This document shows, piece after piece, positions 7,070 through 12,263 of a stretch of DNA of 12,263 nt (positions are counted from its first letter, which is position 1; each line of letters begins with the position of its first letter). The position numbers and the translations under genes were made by a program. This stretch comes from Candidatus Hebobacteria bacterium (GTDB taxonomy: Bacteria > Armatimonadota > Hebobacteria > Hebobacterales > Hebobacteraceae): the NCBI GenBank assembly GCA_029821235.1, contig JALGTT010000071.1, positions 1 to 12,263 on the forward strand, read 5' to 3'. Below the pieces are notes generated by a model. It worked only from the letters and a program-made list of their open reading frames with translations, searched no databases and had not been told where the DNA came from.

Positions 7070-8233
7070 TCACTTCGTCAGATGTTGCGAGACGAACCCG
7101 AATACCACGGGCGCATAGTCCACGATCAGCGTCGTCAGGAAGAACCCGGAGATCACCTGCACGAACCCCGCGTTCCACACCCGCTGCCAGAAGTTCGCGC
7201 GCGCCCCGGGATGGCGGCGAATCTCCTCCAGCAACCGCCTTCCGACCTCGACCCCGCGCGCCAACTGCCGATCCGACGGCGGCCGCGTGGTCACCCATCG
7301 TTGGAGCCCGGCCCCCAGGCGCCGCCAGGTCAGCAGCACGATGAGCACCAGCGCGAACAGCACCATTATCTGGACATCCTGATTCGCCTGGTTCAGCGTG
7401 TTCAGAAACTGCCCGGCGATCACAAGCAGGATCATCAGGGCCATCAGGTTGGTGCCGCAGCGCGGGTGAACCCGCGGCATGGCCCTCACTTTCTCCAGGC
7501 TCAGGTCCTCCCCTTCTTCGATGGCGTGCACCACCATGTGCTCGGCGGCGTGAATGGCGGCCAGGGGCGACAACCGCAGCAGCAGCAGGAACAGCAGCAT
7601 GTGCACCGCGGATACCACCGCCGCCGCCACCATCCCCACTTCGTCGCTGGGCGGCGGCCCCTGGGAGCCGGCCAGCCTGTCCAGGAGCCAGCCGACGCCG
7701 TACAAGGCGCCCCCGGCCAGCAGGTTGATCACCATCAGCGCGGCCCCGGTGGCGGCCAGTCCCAGGTTGCCGGCCCCGGCGCGCACCGCACCGGTGGTCA
7801 GGTAGACGCCCAGCGGTGTCGCGAGACCGGCCACCGGCGGAACCAGGGGTTCCCCGGCCAGCGCCGCCAGCGCGTCTCTGGCCAGAATCATCCCCAGGTA
7901 GCGGCCTTCCGCGGTGAGCACGGGAAGCGGCTCTCCGCCCGCCTCCTGGAGCAGGAGCCGCAACTCGTCCATGGTCTGATGAGAGAAGGCGACCACCGGC
8001 GCGGGAGTCACCACCTCGGCCACCGGCACCTCCGCAGCCGCGCCCGGGGGCAGAACGGCGATGGCGCGCGCGATGTCGCCCTCCCGCACCACCCCCACCA
8101 GGCGGGCGCCCTCGGCGACGGGAAGCATGGGCAGATCGCGCGCCCTCAGCCAGCGAATCGCCTTCGCCAGCGAATCGTCCGGCGACAGGGCGGGCGTTCT
8201 CCGCACTATCTCGTGAAGGTCGCCGATTCTCAC
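7070..8233 (-). CDS. CBS-domain-pair / DUF1385 membrane protein fusion
   Basis: Seen: 387 residues. Residues about 8-126 form two CBS repeats (LPMLPVAEGARLVGVVREGDI and PLPVLTAEGRYLGMILARDAL). A link with GLATPLGVYLTTGAVRAG follows at 136-152. The C-terminal half has about five hydrophobic segments (about 156-180, 199-224, 263-280, 287-303, 354-380). It carries DUF1385 (YqhQ-like) hallmarks: IHAAEHMVVHAIEEGE at 227-242 and HPRCGTN at 256-262. Family knowledge: CBS pairs bind adenosine nucleotides; DUF1385 proteins are integral membrane proteins without an agreed function, and the conserved His, Glu and Cys suggest a metal or active site. Inference: an adenylate-gated membrane protein. The GTG start has GGTGAG about six bases upstream. 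It is divergent from rpmB, with argS 16 bp downstream. The domains are fairly certain; the function is unknown. Confidence 0.88.
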   Translation of the reverse strand: MRIGDLHEIVRRTPALSPDDSLAKAIRWLRARDLPMLPVAEGARLVGVVREGDIARAIAVLPPGAAAEVPVAEVVTPAPVVAFSHQTMDELRLLLQEAGGEPLPVLTAEGRYLGMILARDALAALAGEPLVPPVAGLATPLGVYLTTGAVRAGAGNLGLAATGAALMVINLLAGGALYGVGWLLDRLAGSQGPPPSDEVGMVAAAVVSAVHMLLFLLLLRLSPLAAIHAAEHMVVHAIEEGEDLSLEKVRAMPRVHPRCGTNLMALMILLVIAGQFLNTLNQANQDVQIMVLFALVLIVLLTWRRLGAGLQRWVTTRPPSDRQLARGVEVGRRLLEEIRRHPGARANFWQRVWNAGFVQVISGFFLTTLIVDYAPVVFGFVSQHLTK

Positions 8234-8270
8234 GTAACTCTCACCAAAGGTTTTCGGCCGCGTCTCCGGG

Positions 8271-8300
8271 TTGATATCATCTCGCCGTCTATGCTATCAT
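8271..8300 (+). promoter_or_regulatory. Predicted sigma70-type promoter of rpmB
   Basis: Seen: TTGATA at 8271-8276 (-35), an 18-bp spacer, and an extended -10, TGcTATCAT, whose hexamer is 8295-8300. This is an AT-rich island in very GC-rich DNA. Transcription would start near 8307, giving a 5' leader of about 40 bases ending in a GGGAG ribosome-binding site before rpmB. A possible opposite promoter for the divergent gene overlaps it: on the minus strand, TATGAT at 8296-8301 with a weak -35. Confidence 0.6.
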
Positions 8301-8346
8301 AATCACGAAGCAAGTTCGACCGACATCCTTCCCACGGGAGTTCCCA

Positions 8347-8538
8347 ATGGCGCGACGCTGTGATATTTGTGGAAAAGGCCCCCGCACGGGCTATAACGTG
8401 AGCCATTCGCATGTGCGCACCAAGCGCCGGTGGCTCCCGAACCTCCAGACCGTCCGGGTGCTGAAGGGGCGCACGCCCGTCACCATGCGGGTTTGCACCA
8501 AGTGCCTGAAGGCGGGCAAGGTGGTGCGCGCGGTCTAG
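8347..8538 (+). CDS. rpmB: 50S ribosomal protein L28 (zinc-ribbon form)
   Basis: Structural protein of the large ribosomal subunit. Seen: 63 residues, normal length for the family, with the hallmark stretches CDICGKGPRTGYNVSHSH and TKRRWLPNLQTVRV. The C-terminal half is TMRVCTKCLKAGKVVRAV. Cysteines at 5, 8, 50 and 53 form two CxxC pairs, marking the zinc-binding (C+) form of L28. The ATG has GGGAG about seven bases upstream, and a good extended -10 promoter lies about 50 bp before it. It is the only plus-strand gene in the window. It is divergent from the CBS-DUF1385 gene and convergent with rluB: the CTAG at 8535-8538 holds its TAG stop and, on the other strand, the TAG stop of rluB. In some bacteria C+ ribosomal proteins have C- paralogues controlled by zinc; none is seen here. 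Confidence 0.97.
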   Translation: MARRCDICGKGPRTGYNVSHSHVRTKRRWLPNLQTVRVLKGRTPVTMRVCTKCLKAGKVVRAV

Positions 8539-9308
8539 CGTCCGCCCTGCCTATTCGCCTCCCGGCTCCCCTTCTCCCTGGCTTCGGCCTCCCGCTCCTG
8601 CACGTAGGCCCACAGGCGGGACACCTCTTCTTCGCTCAACCTCCGCCACTGCCCGGGCGTCAGTCCGCCCAGGGTGAGCGGCCCCACGCGCACCCGTCTC
8701 AGCCGCGCCACCGGATGCCCCACCGCCTTCAGCAGCCTCTTCACCTCACGCTTGCGCCCGGAGTGGAGGGTCAACTCCACGCGCGCGCCCTCCTTCCCAC
8801 GCCCCAACAGTCTCACCCGCACCGCCCTGCTCGGCCCATCGGAGAGCATCACTCCCCGTCGCAGACGCTCCAGCGCGCTCCGGTCGGGTACGCCTTTCAC
8901 CTCCGCCTGGTATACCTTGTCCACCTGGTAGCGCGGGTGGGTGAGGCGATAGGTGAGGTCTCCATCGTTGGTGAGCAGCAGCAGCCCCTCCGTGTCCCCA
9001 TCCAGCCGCCCCACCGGATACAGCCTCGCCTTCACCCCCTTCACCAGTCCCACCACCGTTTCTCGGCCGCGGTCATCGGTTACCGCGGACAGCGGCCCCC
9101 GCGGCTTGTTGAGAAGAATGTAGACGGGAGGCTCCACCGCGATGGGCTTGCCGTCCACCTCGATCCGCGCGCGGGCAGGGTCGGCCTTTGCGCCCACATT
9201 GGTGACCACCTCGCCGTCGACGCGCACCCGGCCGGCCCGGATCAACTCCTCACACTTGCGGCGGGAGGCGACGCCGGCGGCGGCGATTAGCCTTGATAAT
9301 CTTTGCAC
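8535..9308 (-). CDS. rluB: 23S rRNA pseudouridine synthase, RluB/RsuA family
   Basis: Converts a specific uridine in rRNA to pseudouridine during ribosome assembly. Seen: 257 residues with an N-terminal S4 RNA-binding domain (1-60: LSRLIAAAGVASRRKCEELI, GRVRVDG) followed by the synthase core. The core includes YILLNKPRGPLSAVTD, the active-site motif GRLDGDTEGLLLLTNDGDL with catalytic Asp103, YQAEVKG, and HSGRKREVKRLLKAVGHPV at 182-200. The tail is charged and probably disordered. The GTG start at 9308 has GAGG five bases upstream and is needed to keep the S4 domain, so the gene overlaps the carboxypeptidase upstream by 59 bp. Its TAG stop interlocks with that of rpmB. Family knowledge: RluB modifies helix 89 of 23S rRNA; RsuA and RluE/F are close relatives, so the exact target is not settled by sequence. 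The family call is secure. Confidence 0.93.
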   Translation of the reverse strand: MQRLSRLIAAAGVASRRKCEELIRAGRVRVDGEVVTNVGAKADPARARIEVDGKPIAVEPPVYILLNKPRGPLSAVTDDRGRETVVGLVKGVKARLYPVGRLDGDTEGLLLLTNDGDLTYRLTHPRYQVDKVYQAEVKGVPDRSALERLRRGVMLSDGPSRAVRVRLLGRGKEGARVELTLHSGRKREVKRLLKAVGHPVARLRRVRVGPLTLGGLTPGQWRRLSEEEVSRLWAYVQEREAEAREKGSREANRQGGR

Positions 9309-10516
9309 TGGTCCTCACCATCACCGCCATCGCGGCCAGCCCCAGCGCCGCGCGCCATCCCCACCACCAGGCGATCACCAACCGCGACACGGGCACCGCC
9401 TCGGCAGCCGTCAACGGAAAGGCCGCCAGCACCGTCTCCCCCGATACCAGCCGCGCCTCTCCCACCACCGCCCCCTTTTTCACCGGGGCTTCGAGTTCGT
9501 TGGTGGTCACCTCCAGCCTCGCATCATTGCTGAGACCGGGACCGGTGACGGCCGCCAGCGTCCCCCCGCACACCGCCCCCACCCGGCCCTTTCGTCCCCG
9601 CTTCACGCGCACCTGGTCCAATACATCCCCCTTCTCCGCGTACACCTTCCGGTCGAAGGTGGTGAAGCCCCAATCCAGCAGGGCGAGCGCGTCACCATAC
9701 CGATCCGGGCTGTCCAATACCACGGCCACCAGTTGCCAGCCGTTCCTGGTGGCGGAGGCGACCACACACGGCCCGGCCGCCGCCACATAGCCCGTCTTCA
9801 CCCCGTCCACATAGTCGGATCGCCACAGTAGTTTGTTGTGGTTGCGCACCCTCTCCTCACCCACGGTATACGGCCGGAACACCTCCGCCGCCTTCCGGCC
9901 CACCAGTTCTCGAAAGAGGTCGTGCTTGAGCGCCTCTCTGGTGATGAGCGCCAGATCGTAGGCCGAGGAGAAGTGGTCCGGCTCGTGCAGGCCATGCGGG
10001 TTGACGAAGTGGGTGTTCCCCGCGCCCAGTTCGCGCGCCCGGGCGTTCATCGTGTCCGCGAACGCCTCCACGCTGCCGCCCACGTGCTCCGCGATCGCCA
10101 CCGCCGCGTCGTTCGCCGACTTCAGCAGCAGCGCGGTGAGCAGGTCCTTCATCCTCACCCGCTCCCCGGGCTTGAGGTCGAGGATGGAGGGTTCGACGCG
10201 GGGCGCGTTCTCGCTCACCGTAACCCACTCGTCCGGGGGGCACGACTCCAGGGCCACCAGCGCGGTCATGATCTTCGTGGTGCTGGCCACGGGGCGCTGC
10301 TGGTGGGGAGACTTGCCGTAGAGCATCACGCCGGTGGCCGCGTCCATCAGCACGGCCGACTTCGCCTCCAGCGCGGGCCGCGCCGCCTGCGCGGCGCCGG
10401 CCGCCGCGAGCAGCAGACATACGGCGAGCACCACCCACCGCGGCCCCGAAGGGAGCCGCCGGATGGATGCTGCACCATCTGCCGCGTGAGCATCCCGCCG
10501 GGTTGTTGCGATAAGG

Positions 10517-10542
<26 letters not shown>
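9250..10542 (-). CDS. dacF: D-alanyl-D-alanine carboxypeptidase, DacF type (low-molecular-weight penicillin-binding protein, peptidase S11)
   Basis: Trims the terminal D-Ala from peptidoglycan pentapeptides outside the cytoplasmic membrane. Seen (from ATG 10542, 430 aa): an n-region with RR, a hydrophobic signal segment at 36-50 ending AAQA; the catalytic serine motif STTK at 87-90; SAN at 142-144; and KTG at 249-251, which are the three classic active-site motifs of the fold. A C-terminal PBP5-like beta domain runs about 300-375. The end has a hydrophobic helix (about 386-409) followed by an arginine cluster, a plausible membrane anchor. The start chosen has GAGGAAG about nine bases upstream and overlaps the scpB end by 26 bp; the open frame reaches 10722 but within scpB. 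Its last 59 bp overlap rluB. The function is secure; the dacF name rests on neighbourhood and length. Confidence 0.93.
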
Positions 10543-11190
<648 letters not shown>

Positions 11191-11194
<4 letters not shown>

Positions 11195-11997
11195 GCTTCC
11201 TCAGGCTGCTCCGGCGCCTCCACCCAGATCTCCCCGAACAGTCCCTCCTGCACCACCCGTATCCGCCTCAGCCGGATCAACTCCAGGATCGCCAGGAAGG
11301 TGACGATCACCTCCATCACCGTTACGTCGTCCTTGAACAGGTCCGCGAACCGGAGCCTCTCCTTCGCCCATTTCACCTTGGAGGCGACGGCCGCCATCTT
11401 CTGGGGCACGGTGAAGCGGGGCCTCACGATCTCGTTCTGCGGCGGCTTCTCCTTGACCCGGTTGAGCACATTCTGGAAGGCCGCCCACAGGTCGAAGGCC
11501 GAGACGTCGCTCAACTCCAACTTGCGCTCCCGCGGCTGGGCCTCGCCGTTCCCGTTGGCGAGGGCGGCGCGGAAGAACACCCACCGCTGCATCTCCGCCC
11601 GCGCGCGCAGCTCCTCGGCCACGGTGCGGTATCGCTTGTACTCCATCAAGCGCTCCAGCAGCATGGCGCGCGGATCGCCGACCTCTTCTTCCTCCTCCTG
11701 CTCCGCGGGCGGGGCCGGGAGCAGCCGCGCGCTCTTTATCTCCATCAGTTGCGCGGTCATCACCATGAACTCACCCACCTGCTCGATGTCCCGCTCGCTG
11801 AGGCCGTCGAGGTAGGCCAGGTAGTCCGCGGTGATGGCGCGGAGGGCGAACGCGAAGATGTCTATCTCGTCGTGTTGGACCAGGTAGATGAGGAGATCTA
11901 TGGGGCCGGCGAAGACCGGAGTGGTGACCCGATGGCCGGTGAACACCCGGTCCTGGGGCGCCCCTTCCGGAACGGTGGCCTTGTGCGCTACAACCAT
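11191..11997 (-). CDS. scpA: Segregation and condensation protein A (kleisin)
   Basis: Kleisin subunit bridging the SMC heads in the bacterial condensin. Seen: 268 residues from ATG 11997. The N-terminal SMC-neck-binding region has FAGPIDLLIYLVQHDEIDIF, then ITADYLAYL and FMVMTAQLMEIKSARLLP. A Glu-rich linker (EQEEEEEVGD) follows, and the C-terminal winged helix ends with VTFLAILELIRLRRIRVVQEGLFGEIWV. I chose ATG 11997 because GGAGG sits five bases upstream and the length then matches the family. The frame extends to 12105, but the extra 36 residues are Gly/Arg/Ala-rich and lie in the trpS-scpA gap. It is coupled to scpB by ATGA. Family knowledge: in related genomes a site-2 protease is often found between trpS and scpA; here only 161 bp separates them. 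The call is very secure. Confidence 0.97.
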
Positions 11998-12158
11998 TAC
12001 CGCCTCCACTGCCGCGATGTGTGCTGCGTGTCTTGCTGTGGCGCCGGGGACGATCCGCACACCGCCCTCGGGCCTCCATCCTCCCCTGCCTCGCCCCGCC
12101 ACCACACCGACTCAGGCTAAGAATGCCTCATTCCCGCCCCATTGTCCACCAACATCCC
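11998..12158 (-). other. trpS-scpA intergenic region, no gene seen
   Basis: Between the trpS stop and the scpA start lie 161 bp. It contains the scpA ribosome-binding site (GGAGG) and a weak AGGC/GCCT inverted repeat near 12114-12128. I see no convincing intrinsic terminator, small gene or promoter. Whether trpS and scpA share a transcript cannot be decided from the sequence. Confidence 0.5.
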
Positions 12159-12263
12159 TCACCTGAGTTTCATCGCCTGCCAGACCATTTCCATGGTCTC
12201 TTCTGTTTTCGCCCTTGCCCGCCGCGCCCCCTCGGCGAGGATGTCGTCCACCTGCTTTGGATT
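12159..12263 (-). CDS. trpS: Tryptophanyl-tRNA synthetase, last 34 codons (partial)
   Basis: TrpRS charges tRNA-Trp with tryptophan. Seen: only the C-terminal end is in the window, in an open frame ending with TGA at 12159-12161. The residues QVDDILAEGARRARAKTEET followed by MEMVWQAMKLR match the final helix of TrpRS, which typically reads LxxxLxxGAxxARxxAxxTLxxVxxAMG. Its position just upstream of scpA and scpB is a common arrangement and supports the call. Nothing can be said about the catalytic domain, since the rest lies beyond the window. Confidence 0.85.
   Translation of the reverse strand, partial: NPKQVDDILAEGARRARAKTEETMEMVWQAMKLR

Noticed and set aside
5731..8302. Plus-strand open frames of more than 500 codons opposite argS and the CBS-DUF1385 gene
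   Set aside because: Their composition is that of antisense shadows, and the minus strand carries clear ArgRS, CBS and DUF1385 motifs.
11998..12105. Longer scpA beginning at 12105
   Set aside because: The extension is Gly/Arg/Ala-rich and unlike kleisins; ATG 11997 has a strong GGAGG.
12106..12158. Intrinsic terminator after trpS
   Set aside because: The only inverted repeat is a four-base AGGC/GCCT stem with no T-tract.

Overview
This is a GC-rich bacterial window (by eye about two thirds G+C) with dense, mostly minus-strand coding. The gene set is chromosomal housekeeping. I saw no phage, transposon, CRISPR, rRNA or tRNA. The order trpS-scpA-scpB-D-Ala-D-Ala carboxypeptidase-rluB is typical of Firmicutes and related deep-branching phyla. 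Together with a CBS-DUF1385 membrane protein, a DUF6259 protein and a zinc-ribbon L28, it suggests a high-GC lineage such as Armatimonadota. That placement is inference and only moderately secure.

Right half (8535-12263, all minus strand): the 3' end of trpS, then scpA and scpB (condensin kleisin and winged-helix partner, joined by an ATGA overlap), a DacF-type penicillin-binding protein, and an RluB-type pseudouridine synthase. The gaps are tiny or negative, so scpA to rluB is very probably one transcription unit. It meets the only plus-strand gene, rpmB (L28), tail to tail, and the palindrome CTAG supplies both stop codons.

Middle (5444-8346): a divergent promoter region of about 110 bp separates rpmB from a minus-strand CBS-DUF1385 fusion membrane protein. 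That gene is followed after 16 bp by argS. The argS gene is broken: about 1.3 kb of good arginyl-tRNA synthetase shifts frame inside the start of the anticodon-binding domain, with about 18 residues apparently missing. Its catalytic HIGH motif also reads AVVQ.

Left half (1-5331, all minus strand): a 906-codon DUF4132/DUF7737 protein of unknown function, pyrF (orotidine-5'-phosphate decarboxylase), a small winged-helix protein, and the first 483 codons of a DUF6259 glycosidase-like protein running off the window edge. The last two are coupled by an ATGA overlap.

The points most worth a second look are the disrupted, motif-degenerate argS, the uncharacterised DUF4132 protein beside pyrF, the CBS-DUF1385 fusion, and the 59-bp overlap between the carboxypeptidase and rluB.
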